A stretch of DNA of 40,096 nucleotides from Lachnospiraceae bacterium (GTDB taxonomy: Bacteria; Bacillota; Clostridia; Lachnospirales; Lachnospiraceae), in the NCBI GenBank assembly GCA_017453865.1, contig JAFTEC010000025.1, positions 1 through 40,096 on the forward strand. Direction: 5' to 3'. The notes below the pieces were generated by a model. The model did no database searches, was not told the origin of the DNA, and was given only the letters and a program-made list of their open reading frames with translations. A program made the translations under genes and the position numbers. Positions 1 to 8,305 of the stretch are shown piece after piece. The first letter of the stretch is position 1. Each line of letters begins with the position of its first letter.

Positions 1-2
1 AT

Positions 3-707
3 GAAGATGATGAAGAGGATAAGCCTGAAACACACCACTTCTTTAAGTATGTCTTTACTGCCGGTTCAACGTCTGAAGAAAGCGTAAGTGATAATAAGGA
101 AGAGCAGCTTAAAAAATCCATGAGTGAGAATAAGGCCTGCAATCCGGTTTCCGAGGAATTAACCGGAGGCTATGTGGTTTCTTATAATTCGGTTATTCCT
201 TACTTCGGAAAGAGCTTAAAGAAAAACGATATCTCAAGCCTCGGCATTACCGTTTCCTTAAACGGAGTGACCTATAAGGCGGTAAAGGGTAAGATCGTAC
301 GTCTTAAGGGAGCAGAGGAAAGTGATGAAAAGAACGCAAGCATTGTAATAACAAAACTTGAGGGTGATGGCGATAATAATGCCCTGAAAAAAGCACAGAA
401 GGATGTAAAGAAAGCCACAAAAGCCAAGGCAGATAAGCTCGGAGCCATTACCTGCAGAATATATGCTTTCCGGTTAAGTGATGCCACGGCTTCCGAGCTT
501 TCGGGACTTACAGCCGGCGGCAAGGCCGGAAAGTACAGCCTGAAATTCACTTATAACGGAAAGAAGCAGACCATTAAGCAGAAGAAGGATTCCTTTGGAA
601 ATAAGGATGAGGGAACCTGGACTGTAAACGATGCAGGCTTGACTGTTTCCACAAATGATATACAGGGATCAGTCTCCCCTTCAGGCTTTACCAATAAGAC
701 AAAATAA
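3..707 (+). CDS. 3' end of an unrecognised, possibly surface-exposed protein (partial)
   Basis: The reading frame is open from the left window edge to a TAA stop, giving at least 234 residues; the true start lies outside the window, and the first internal ATG (position 120) is only one possible start. The visible part begins with a very acidic stretch (EDDEEDKPE). It continues with a region rich in Lys, Ser, Thr and Gly that reads like beta-strand-rich extracellular domains (LNGVTYKAVKGK, KYSLKFTYNGKK), interrupted by an Ala/Lys-rich stretch (ALKKAQKDVKKATKAKADK). I recognise no family, catalytic motif, transmembrane segment or LPXTG anchor. It is followed by a strong terminator, so it belongs to a separate transcription unit from the injection-system genes. 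Its composition resembles the large surface protein downstream, which suggests an exported protein. Function is unknown. Confidence 0.6.
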   Translation, partial: EDDEEDKPETHHFFKYVFTAGSTSEESVSDNKEEQLKKSMSENKACNPVSEELTGGYVVSYNSVIPYFGKSLKKNDISSLGITVSLNGVTYKAVKGKIVRLKGAEESDEKNASIVITKLEGDGDNNALKKAQKDVKKATKAKADKLGAITCRIYAFRLSDATASELSGLTAGGKAGKYSLKFTYNGKKQTIKQKKDSFGNKDEGTWTVNDAGLTVSTNDIQGSVSPSGFTNKTK

Positions 708-740
708 GAAAAGCCCCACAGGACTTCTCTTTAAATTTTA

Positions 741-776
741 CCCCTTGTTGCCGGGCGGCAACAAGGGGTTTTATTT
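741..776 (+). terminator. Rho-independent terminator
   Basis: A perfect 12-bp stem (CCCCTTGTTGCC pairing with GGCAACAAGGGG) closes a 4-nt GGGC loop and is followed directly by TTTTATTTT. It lies 33 nt after the stop of the upstream partial gene. The A/T-rich flank on the other side (TTAAATTTTA) may let it also end minus-strand transcription from the convergent carbonic anhydrase gene, though with a weaker U-tract. Confidence 0.93.
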
Positions 777-800
777 TCAATCCAAAAGGCTCTTCGTATG

Positions 801-1343
801 TCAGAGCCAGCGAACCTCCCCGGTCTTAATATCATAAATGGCAGGCAGCACCTCCGGCGGATCATCACCATTTCCAAAGGCATTTCGAACCATATCGGCT
901 CCTGCAATAGCATTCAGACAGCAGGCCCTGTCATAATCCCGTTCATTTCCTATGGCTCTGTGAATGAAGTCGGTGATCGAGATGACATGCTTTTCCCCGT
1001 CACCGCTAAGGGCTGCACCAACTGCACCGCACCCGGTATGGCCAAGAACTATCACAACAGGACATTTCAGATGATCACAGGCGTATTCTATGCTTCCAAG
1101 CTGGGTATCTGTGATCACATTTCCCGCTACCCGTATAACAAAGAGCTCGCCTATCCCGGTCAGAAAAATGTCTTCAGGCACAACCCTTGAATCCGAGCAG
1201 GCTACAACCACGGCATAGGGGCGCTGTCCGTTTTTGGCCGTATCATTTCGCTTTGCGGGGGAAATGTCGCCTCCGTTTGTTTCTGCCGCAAGATATCTTT
1301 TGTTTCCATCCTTCAGCTTTTCAATGATCTCGGGTTTTGTCAT
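801..1343 (-). CDS. beta-class carbonic anhydrase
   Basis: A 180-residue protein carrying the beta-carbonic anhydrase signatures: CSDSR with C49, D51 and R53, and HTGCG with H102 and C105. The zinc ligands are C49, H102 and C105, and the D51/R53 dyad is the conserved gating pair. The family interconverts CO2 and bicarbonate in the cytoplasm, supplying bicarbonate for carboxylation and balancing pH. Length is slightly below the usual ~200 residues but all active-site blocks are present. The start follows an AGAAAGGAGCG ribosome binding site on the minus strand. It is convergent with the partial gene on its left and divergent from the surface-protein gene on its right, so it is probably monocistronic and unrelated to the injection system. 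I do not assign a gene symbol because can and cynT members cannot be told apart here. Confidence 0.95.
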   Translation of the reverse strand: MTKPEIIEKLKDGNKRYLAAETNGGDISPAKRNDTAKNGQRPYAVVVACSDSRVVPEDIFLTGIGELFVIRVAGNVITDTQLGSIEYACDHLKCPVVIVLGHTGCGAVGAALSGDGEKHVISITDFIHRAIGNERDYDRACCLNAIAGADMVRNAFGNGDDPPEVLPAIYDIKTGEVRWL

Positions 1344-1452
1344 AATTTATCTGTGCCGCTCCTTTCTTCTTTTATAAACCTGCCGCCTCTATTACCGGAA
1401 TTTCCCTCCCTGCCCTGAACCTTTGGGATTCACGGCAGAAAGTATCTGCCTA

Positions 1453-1481
1453 ATAATACCATATCGATTCACTCTTTGGAA
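1453..1481 (-). promoter_or_regulatory. possible sigma-A-type promoter for the carbonic anhydrase
   Basis: Read on the minus strand, TTCCAA, a 17-nt spacer and TATTAT lie about 110 nt upstream of the carbonic anhydrase start, and the -10 is preceded by TG-n (extended -10). The -10 matches the consensus at 5 of 6 positions but the -35 at only 3 of 6. A small 6-bp hairpin (GGCAGA/TCTGCC) falls just downstream in the predicted leader. This is a pattern match only. Confidence 0.35.
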
Positions 1482-1606
1482 ACATTTTACCCCCAAAAAA
1501 AAAGGTGAAAATTCTGCTGAAATATGATAAAATTCAAAGTGTTTTTTTCTCAGCGGATCCTGATTGTGCCTCAGAAAGTTTATCTTTCGGGAAACGGGGG
1601 TTTGAT

Positions 1607-4600
1607 ATGTTTAAGAATAAATGGCGGAAATTAAGTTCTTTCAGAAAAAAAGCTTTTGCGGCTGCGCTTTCTGTTGCAGTGGTAAGCAGCACCCTGAATG
1701 TGGGGAGCTATATCGTCAATGCGGACACCTCCGTGAACGGCAGGGTCATAACCTCCTTTGAGGAGCTGCCGGAGGATATTTCATATCAGTATCTCCCCGT
1801 GGGCTCCAAAAAGAAGGATATTGTATTTCCGGATGAGCTGAAGGTCACTCTGTATTCGGATGAAGAGACCGAAAAGGAAGAGGCTACGGAAGAAACACGG
1901 GAAGAGGAGGAGACGACTCCCACCGAGGAGCTTCCTTCCGAAAGTACGGAAGAGAGCAGCACGCAGCCTACAGAGGAAACCGATACGGAAGAGAGCAGCA
2001 CGCAGCCTACAGAGGAAAGCGATACGGAAGAGAGCAGCACCCAGCCTACAGAGGAAAGCGATAAGGAAGAGAAGGTGCCCCCGGCTGAGGATGAAGAGAA
2101 CGCGACTCCTTCCGAGGAGGAGCAGGAGGATGATCCCTCCTCTGACAGCGAAAACGATAACAGCGGAGAAGACGGAAGCAGTGACGAGGGTAGCAGTGAC
2201 GAGGGGAGCGGTGACGTGGAAGATAATGCTCCCGAAAGCAGCGACGGTGAGGAACCCGGAAGCTCTGAAGGGGAATCCTCGGCAAAGGCATTTATGGACA
2301 GCATAGTACGGACCTTTGCTCCGGTAAAGGTATATGCTGCGGAAGAGGACAGTGATAATGGCGGGGATACAGATCAAGAAAGGGAGCTTCGCCCTCTTTC
2401 AGATGGTGAGGAGCGTGTATTAAAGGACGTAGACTGGAAGATCGACAGGGACAGAAGTGAATACGGAACATATTTCCAGGCGGTGAGAGAGGGAGACAGA
2501 TTTGTATTTATCCCGGATATTGCGGCCTATGGTCTGACCTCGGATGCGGATCTTCCCGAAATAACCGTTGAGATCACGGCTTCGGAGGAGAAAGCCTCTG
2601 CCGAAGAAACCGGAGAGGATGAGGAAGCCTCAGAGGAAACGGAGGAAACGGGCGAAACCGTGTCTTCTGACGATGCAGAGGAAGAGACTGAGGAAGCTGA
2701 CGGGAGTACCGTGAGTGAAGACAGCGCCGAGGGCGAAGAAGAGACTGCCGAAGAAAATGGGGAAAAGGATCTCGAAAAATGGCCGGAATTCAGCGAGTTT
2801 ACGGTCGTTGGAGGGACAAAGATCTCTATTTACGCACCGGCGGGAGTTTTCCCCGAGGGAGCGGTATTAAAGGTCAGGAAGATAGAGGGCTCCGACAGTG
2901 AAACGATCGAAAGCGCCGTTCTGAACGGCGGTGAGGAGGAAGGAGAACTTAAGGGGGTTTTAGCCTTTGATATCACCATACTCGATAAGGACGGAAATGA
3001 GATACAGCCGGATACGGAATACGGAAGCGTGAAGGTCAGCTTCTCCGTAGCGGAGAGTGAGGACGGAGACATAAAGGTATATCACCTTGACGACTCCCTT
3101 CGGATTGCGGAGGAACTCAGCGCGGATATTGACCAGGCAGAGGGAACGGCAAGCGTTAATACGGATCACTTTTCCGTATATGCCTTAGTCGGGGCTGCCA
3201 CATCCGCTACGACTGATATAACGAAAATTTTTAAGCCCTACAAGGTAGCTTACGACGGCAAGTCCCATCCTTCGGTAAGCTACAATGAAGCTGACTACAA
3301 TAAGGTCAAAAATGATGTGAAATTTACGCTTAACGGACTTGAAACCGACAATCCGACCATGAAGGATGCCGGACAATATGTAACCAATATCACATATAAG
3401 AAACAAAGCATCAACATTACTTCAGAGGTTACGAAGAGACCCTTCCAGGGAAATGTCATCATTGAAACCTCGGATTCCGTATACAAGGGGGTTCCCATTG
3501 AGGACGTTGTTGTTTTGACGGATACGGGTCTCAATAATAAGGCTCTGAAAAGAAATGTGGATTATACCGCCGAGTTTTTCAACAATGTCGATCCCGGTCA
3601 GGCTTCGGTCACCGTGACGGGAACGAACAGCTACGAAGGAAAACTGTCGGCAACATTCAAGATTTTCAAGACGACTGCCGATATCAGGCTTCTTTATAAC
3701 GGCAAAAGCGAGATAGCCGAATGGTATAAGGACAGCGTTGATATTTCTGCTGAGGGATATACCGTTGCAGGAGAGGGCGCAGGCCCGTACGGAAATACCT
3801 ACAAGATGACCGGTAACGGAAAGGGAGTGACGAAAGGCGTTTATGTAAAGGTTTCCGCCAACGGCGCCGTGGTCACTGCCATGGCGGGCCCTGTCAATTT
3901 CGACAATTCTTCCCCCACGGGAAAGATAAAGGTCAACAGTAAGAGCTATTCCAAGCTTCAGGACAGCAAGAAGACCGAAGCATATATCAAAGAGGGTAAG
4001 AAGATCACGATTACAGGGGAGGATTCGGGAGGATCCGGTGTATCAAAGATCTACTTCTTTATTACAAATAAGTGCTATACGACACAGGGCGACCTTGACA
4101 GTGCGGTGAAGGATGACAAGGACGGCTGGGAGGAATACGACAGCTCCTCAAAGCCCGGACTGAAGGAAAACAAGCTGAACTTTGTCTATGCAAAGCTCAC
4201 GGACAAGGTGGGTAATGAGACCTTTATCTCCAGCAAGGGGATATGGTACGACAATAAGAAGCCGAAGATCACATCCGCAAAGGCAACTCCCGAGGATACC
4301 AACGCCCAGGTGGAGGTAAAGGGAAGTGACAGCGAGAGCGGTGTGAAATACTATTACTGCAGGGTTCTGCCAAAGAAGGACAAGAAGCCGAAGGCAGAGG
4401 ATGTAAAGGACAGCGGAATAAAGAATGAGGACGGCAAATTTGATATTGACGGTCTGACGGCACAGACTGCCTATGTGGCATACTGCGTGATCGAGGACAA
4501 GGCAGGAAACCTGAGCGACGTTAAGGATGCAAAGATAAATACCAAGGAAGCAAAGGAAAAGGATGCTTCGGCAGCCGGCGGAGCAGGCGGAGCGGCCGGA

Positions 4601-5548
4601 GGAGCGGCAGGAGCAGGCGGAGCAGCAGGAGGTGCCGGCGGAGCCGCGGGAGCCGGAGGAGCAGCCGGAGCCGGAGGCGACAATGGAAAGAAGACCGTTG
4701 ATGAAAGAGTAAAGGCAGCAGAGGATAAGAAGGCTGCCGAAGAAAAGGGTGAGGCCGCGGGGGAAGAGGCCATACCCGACAGGATACCCTATATCGAGGA
4801 TGCATCAGACGGCATACTGATAGGAAGAGATAAAACAGCGGGCTGGGATAAGATCGAGACCGAGGCGGGAAACGCCAATGATCCCGCACGGATAACCATT
4901 GATATGAACGGGGCCACCGAGGTTCCTAAGTCCATGCTTCAGAAGATGAAGGACAGGGATGTGACCGTCCGCTTCAATCTCAATGAAGATGTGAGCTGGA
5001 CAGTGAACGGTTTAAGCTTCACAGGGGAGCCGGGAGAGGACATCGATATGGGCGTAAAGCTCAATACGAAAAATATCCCCTCCTCAATAGTCAACGAGGT
5101 GGCGGATGTATATCCCCATACCAATATCACCTTGAACCATGACGGGGAATTCGGGTTTACGGCGCTTCTCAGCATAAATATGGGAGCAGATAATAAGGGC
5201 TTATTCGCAAACCTTTACTACTATAATGATGAGAACAACAGTATGGAATTCATTTCATCCTCTGAAGTGGATGTAAACGGAAATGCCCTGTTTGATTTCA
5301 CCCACGCATCGGATTATACGGTGATAGTAAGGGGAGACCAGCTGACCGAAGAAAGTGCTGCAGCGCTCTCCGCGGGTGGAAGCAACAGTGACGGAGGAGA
5401 CAGCACATACAGTGAACCTGTGAATGTGGCAAAAAACAGTAACCGGTTATGGCTTATTATCATATCGGTGGTGAGCATACTGCTCTGCGCCCTGATATTA
5501 TTCCTGCCGGATGAGAACAAGAAAAGGAAAGGTGTTCTACTGAGCTAA
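1607..5548 (+). CDS. giant membrane-anchored surface protein with acidic repeats and Ig-like modules
   Basis: I place the start at the ATG preceded by a GGGGG ribosome binding site rather than the in-frame GTG at 1505, because it begins a clear signal peptide (basic MFKNKWRKLSSFRKK, hydrophobic core, cleavage near VNAD). The mature protein of about 1,270 residues has, in order: an acidic region with three perfect 13-residue repeats (ESSTQPTEES-type); a second Glu-rich block; Ig-like/MBG-type repeats, including the familiar DYTAEFFNNVDPGQ...TVTG pattern near residue 650; modules with GxSGVSK and DKVGN motifs; a Gly/Ala-only spacer near residues 986-1023; and a C-terminal region ending in one transmembrane segment (about 1280-1301) and a basic tail (KKRK). 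There is no LPXTG motif, so anchoring is by the membrane segment. The next gene starts 73 nt downstream with no terminator between, so co-transcription with the injection-system cluster is possible. An adhesin, receptor or envelope stalk are all possible; no specific function can be assigned. Confidence 0.85.
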   Translation: MFKNKWRKLSSFRKKAFAAALSVAVVSSTLNVGSYIVNADTSVNGRVITSFEELPEDISYQYLPVGSKKKDIVFPDELKVTLYSDEETEKEEATEETREEEETTPTEELPSESTEESSTQPTEETDTEESSTQPTEESDTEESSTQPTEESDKEEKVPPAEDEENATPSEEEQEDDPSSDSENDNSGEDGSSDEGSSDEGSGDVEDNAPESSDGEEPGSSEGESSAKAFMDSIVRTFAPVKVYAAEEDSDNGGDTDQERELRPLSDGEERVLKDVDWKIDRDRSEYGTYFQAVREGDRFVFIPDIAAYGLTSDADLPEITVEITASEEKASAEETGEDEEASEETEETGETVSSDDAEEETEEADGSTVSEDSAEGEEETAEENGEKDLEKWPEFSEFTVVGGTKISIYAPAGVFPEGAVLKVRKIEGSDSETIESAVLNGGEEEGELKGVLAFDITILDKDGNEIQPDTEYGSVKVSFSVAESEDGDIKVYHLDDSLRIAEELSADIDQAEGTASVNTDHFSVYALVGAATSATTDITKIFKPYKVAYDGKSHPSVSYNEADYNKVKNDVKFTLNGLETDNPTMKDAGQYVTNITYKKQSINITSEVTKRPFQGNVIIETSDSVYKGVPIEDVVVLTDTGLNNKALKRNVDYTAEFFNNVDPGQASVTVTGTNSYEGKLSATFKIFKTTADIRLLYNGKSEIAEWYKDSVDISAEGYTVAGEGAGPYGNTYKMTGNGKGVTKGVYVKVSANGAVVTAMAGPVNFDNSSPTGKIKVNSKSYSKLQDSKKTEAYIKEGKKITITGEDSGGSGVSKIYFFITNKCYTTQGDLDSAVKDDKDGWEEYDSSSKPGLKENKLNFVYAKLTDKVGNETFISSKGIWYDNKKPKITSAKATPEDTNAQVEVKGSDSESGVKYYYCRVLPKKDKKPKAEDVKDSGIKNEDGKFDIDGLTAQTAYVAYCVIEDKAGNLSDVKDAKINTKEAKEKDASAAGGAGGAAGGAAGAGGAAGGAGGAAGAGGAAGAGGDNGKKTVDERVKAAEDKKAAEEKGEAAGEEAIPDRIPYIEDASDGILIGRDKTAGWDKIETEAGNANDPARITIDMNGATEVPKSMLQKMKDRDVTVRFNLNEDVSWTVNGLSFTGEPGEDIDMGVKLNTKNIPSSIVNEVADVYPHTNITLNHDGEFGFTALLSINMGADNKGLFANLYYYNDENNSMEFISSSEVDVNGNALFDFTHASDYTVIVRGDQLTEESAAALSAGGSNSDGGDSTYSEPVNVAKNSNRLWLIIISVVSILLCALILFLPDENKKRKGVLLS
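1946..2062 (+). repeat. three tandem 39-bp repeats inside the surface-protein gene
   Basis: Three consecutive in-frame 39-bp units, each starting ACGGAAGAGAGCAGCAC, follow without spacers. Units 1 and 2 differ at one base (ACC versus AGC), and unit 3 adds another single substitution. Each encodes 13 residues rich in Glu, Ser and Thr. The near identity points to recent expansion by slippage or recombination, so copy number probably varies between strains. Confidence 0.95.
4567..4680 (+). repeat. Gly/Ala-rich low-complexity coding segment
   Basis: About 38 codons are almost entirely GGN and GCN (GGA, GGC, GCA, GCG), built from units such as GGAGGAAGGAAG at the protein level, with no charged residue. 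It is followed at once by a Lys/Glu-rich stretch. It looks like a flexible or fibrous spacer separating the Ig-like region of the surface protein from its membrane-proximal region. It is not a Gly-X-Y collagen repeat. Confidence 0.85.
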
Positions 5549-5621
5549 AGGGAGGGAGACCGGCCTGTATCACGGAAAGGGGTACGGCCTTACAGAAAGA
5601 AAGGAGAGGCATCGGCAGAAA

Positions 5622-7463
5622 ATGAGCAACAGTCAGTTATATCCTTTTGAGAGAAACCGTTATTATCCGGGAAAGCTTTTGACAAGCGCGGATTTTCAGG
5701 CGGAACAGAACTACCATATCAATAAGGGCCGGTTTTTGAACGGTCTGATGTACGGCTCCGGCGTAGTGTGCGGTATGGGGGTCTTCAGTCTGGATGATAT
5801 CTCTATCCTTGTGGAAAGCGGTGTAGCCATAGACGGTACGGGGAGAGAGATAATCCTCGACACCTCTGTGGTAAAAAAGCTGTCCGCCATTGACGGCTTC
5901 GACAGCCTGAAGACGGATACGGCAACCTTAAAGATCCGTTATAAGGAACAGGATGTTCACAGTGTTTATTCGGTGAACCATAAGGAGGATGAAAAAGAAT
6001 ACGAATACAACAGGATAGCGGAGGGCTATGAGCTGTTCCTTACAGACAGGGATGATAACGATATCCCCTACAATCCCGAAACAGAATTCCTTACGAGGGA
6101 AACACTGTTTAAGAGCGAGAACTTTTCCGGTGAGATCATGATGCCTGCGACGGTCTGCCGCGGCAAAAACGTAAAGATAGTCTTGGAGATAAGGAAGCTG
6201 AGTGACGCGGATGTTTCCTTAAGCTGCAGAGGCGTACTTGAGATCCCGGTATTTGTGACCCCTGAGGGTGAGAATGAGATGGAGATCGGAGTGGAGGATC
6301 TTCTTCTTCAGAAGGGCGAATCCTTTAAGAGAGAATACTGGGTAAGAGTACTCGATACCGATGCCGGTGAAAGCGAGCTGATCTTAAGGAGCGGCTCCGC
6401 GACTGCATTTGAGGATGACAATGCGATAAAGACCTCTCCCCATTTTGCTCTGAGGGTGGTACTGAGCCATTCCTCGCCTCTCGAGCTCGTAAGCCGTGAA
6501 ACCGGAAAGATAAATCTGGAAATGTGGAGCATGGGGCAGGGAGATGAAGCCATCAGCCTTGCGGATATCAAGCTTGTCAGGAATCCCGGCAACTACATAG
6601 TCGAGAAGATCGGGGATCCTTCGGACAAGAAATACGTCCTTACTCCGGCCCAGGAGATAATGAGAAATAATTATCTTTCCTATTATCGGAAGGATGTGGA
6701 GCTGAAGAAGGAAATTGAAAGAAAAAAGACACCCGCACCGGCATCAAGGGGCGGAGAAAAGAGCGAATTCACGAATATAGCCACCGGAACCCTGGAGGTG
6801 CCCCTTGGCAGGAACGCCAGAGAGGGAGAGATCAGGTATTCCGGAGAGATAGCCCATGGGCTGGGACCCGGCAACGTGTATGTGGATATAGGCTACAATT
6901 ATGTTTCCGATACCCCGGAAATGGGAGCAAACCAGAAGAGTGTAATATACGGAAACCCCGGACTTTTCAGTCATTCCAGCAATGTCCTTGCTGATGTGGA
7001 AACAGCAGTAAAGGTCTTAAATGAGAAGGGCAGCTTCGTGGTTGCCGCAAAGCTCTTACGGAATGTGGATTATCTCGTGCTCACCTTCAAATGGGTGGCA
7101 ATACGCTTCCCTTCAGGAGATGATATCGCGCTTACAGAGGATTATTACGACAAGAGCATATCGGTTGATACGCCTACCGTCATTATGGGCGGCAAGGAAA
7201 GCCATTTCTTCGGTGTCAGGTTCAATAATATGAAGGCCTGCAGCATAACATATGAGCTTACAAGCCCGGGAAGCGGAGAGATAAGCTCCGACGGAATTTA
7301 TACCGCACCTTCAAAGGAGGGTGTATACGAGATACGTATCTACTGTACGGATATGCCTGTGATATGTACCTATGCTTACGCTATAGTAAAGAAGAAGATG
7401 CTGGATGCAGGTCCGGCGGGAGAGGTTATAACTCCGGAAGACAAACCTGGGGATAAGGCATGA
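5622..7463 (+). CDS. injection-system-associated protein with Ig-like C-terminal domain
   Basis: A 613-residue protein with no signal peptide or transmembrane segment. Its N-terminus (FERNRYYPGKLLTSADF, then AEQNYH and GSGVVCGMGV, residues 9-55) matches a motif I know from proteins of unknown function encoded in eCIS and other phage-tail-like loci, usually as RPRYFYGQLLTxxDFxxEQxY...HGxGVVCGL. The middle is beta-rich. The C-terminus (about 540-590, with SPGSGEISSDGIYTAPSKEG) resembles a bacterial Ig-like domain. The start follows AAAGGAGAGG at a rather long spacing. The stop overlaps the next gene by ATGA, so the two are translationally coupled. It may be a peripheral tail or fibre-like component, or an adaptor between the particle and the envelope proteins. 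The family link is fairly secure; the function is not. Confidence 0.7.
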   Translation: MSNSQLYPFERNRYYPGKLLTSADFQAEQNYHINKGRFLNGLMYGSGVVCGMGVFSLDDISILVESGVAIDGTGREIILDTSVVKKLSAIDGFDSLKTDTATLKIRYKEQDVHSVYSVNHKEDEKEYEYNRIAEGYELFLTDRDDNDIPYNPETEFLTRETLFKSENFSGEIMMPATVCRGKNVKIVLEIRKLSDADVSLSCRGVLEIPVFVTPEGENEMEIGVEDLLLQKGESFKREYWVRVLDTDAGESELILRSGSATAFEDDNAIKTSPHFALRVVLSHSSPLELVSRETGKINLEMWSMGQGDEAISLADIKLVRNPGNYIVEKIGDPSDKKYVLTPAQEIMRNNYLSYYRKDVELKKEIERKKTPAPASRGGEKSEFTNIATGTLEVPLGRNAREGEIRYSGEIAHGLGPGNVYVDIGYNYVSDTPEMGANQKSVIYGNPGLFSHSSNVLADVETAVKVLNEKGSFVVAAKLLRNVDYLVLTFKWVAIRFPSGDDIALTEDYYDKSISVDTPTVIMGGKESHFFGVRFNNMKACSITYELTSPGSGEISSDGIYTAPSKEGVYEIRIYCTDMPVICTYAYAIVKKKMLDAGPAGEVITPEDKPGDKA

Positions 7464-8305
7464 TATACGCCTCAAGGGACAACAGCTATACCACAATATC
7501 TACGGTCTTTGAGGGAAAGGTAAACGACTGCTTCATAGCGGGAAACACCGGATCCGGGGAAAAGGGACTTTATACCCTTCTCGTGATTAAGGATCATAAT
7601 ACGGTGCGCGATTTTATGGAAATATACAGACTGTGGAGATCTGAGGGGGACAGTCCGCTTATAGAGGCCTTTTCCTTCGGTCAGTTTTTCTGTCTGGTAT
7701 TTCCTTACAGGGTGGAGAGAGAGCTATATCGTTTCTTTGTTGGGGAGGCTTATACGCTCGAACGCTGTGAAGCGATATGTGAGAGCATCATCCTTGCCTG
7801 TATCGCCTCCTATCTTCCTCCGGCGCTGCTTTTTCTCATACTCAGCCAGAAAAAGATCAATCTTTCAAAGGATGACAGTGTGTTCCTGAGCTTTTCCGTG
7901 GATATGGAGGAGCTGGACAGGACAAAGACCGAAAAGGACTGCGCCACGGAGTGTGCCAGGATCCTTCTCGACATCCTGTCCACAAAGAAGAGTGAAAAGA
8001 ATATAAGCTACATCCTTCTCTCAAAGAAGATGAATAACCGGAGCTACAGCAGATTCACGGAGATATACAGGGATCTGAAGATCGCATCCACTCCCGTGAA
8101 GAAGAGGGGCATCATCCTTAGGATAAGAAGCTTCTTTTACAGGAATGCGGACACTCTTTTCGGGATACTTTTCTGGATATGCCTGATACTTATGGTGGTC
8201 GCACTGATCCTTCTGTTTTCCCATCTTGTGCTGGGAGATGTGCCGTTTTTAAGGATCTTTTTTAACAGCTTTAAGAATATCGGAACGGAGTCGCTTTTGC
8301 AATGA
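7460..8305 (+). CDS. membrane protein with pseudokinase-like cytoplasmic domain
   Basis: A 281-residue protein with one strong transmembrane segment near residues 228-253 and a short C-terminal extracytoplasmic tail; there is no signal peptide. The first ~200 residues fit a degraded protein-kinase fold: a Gly-containing turn (GNTGSGEKG), a beta-3-like lysine (LLVIKD), a hinge-like strand (FCLVFPY), a long helix, then LILSQKKINLSKDDSVFLSF where a kinase would have its catalytic loop. The HRD, DFG and APE motifs are absent, so catalysis is unlikely. The layout (cytoplasmic pseudokinase, one membrane helix, outside tail) recalls EssB/YukC of type VII secretion, but I see no direct sequence signature of that family. 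It overlaps both neighbours by ATGA, so it is tightly coupled to them. The fold assignment is by eye and needs structure prediction. Confidence 0.6.
   Translation: MIYASRDNSYTTISTVFEGKVNDCFIAGNTGSGEKGLYTLLVIKDHNTVRDFMEIYRLWRSEGDSPLIEAFSFGQFFCLVFPYRVERELYRFFVGEAYTLERCEAICESIILACIASYLPPALLFLILSQKKINLSKDDSVFLSFSVDMEELDRTKTEKDCATECARILLDILSTKKSEKNISYILLSKKMNNRSYSRFTEIYRDLKIASTPVKKRGIILRIRSFFYRNADTLFGILFWICLILMVVALILLFSHLVLGDVPFLRIFFNSFKNIGTESLLQ

Noticed and set aside
1523-1528. TATGAT as a -10 box for the surface-protein gene
   Set aside because: No acceptable -35 hexamer lies 16-18 nt upstream (the region is an A-run), so a promoter call is not supported.
1505-1606. Upstream GTG start for the surface protein
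   Set aside because: It adds 34 residues in front of an otherwise ideal signal peptide, so the ATG at 1607 is preferred.
1946-2062. CRISPR-like direct repeats
   Set aside because: The 39-bp units are contiguous without spacers and are in-frame coding repeats of a surface protein.
1781-2377. Overlapping open frames opposite the acidic repeat region
   Set aside because: They mirror the biased codons of the surface-protein gene, lack ribosome binding sites and encode low-complexity sequence.
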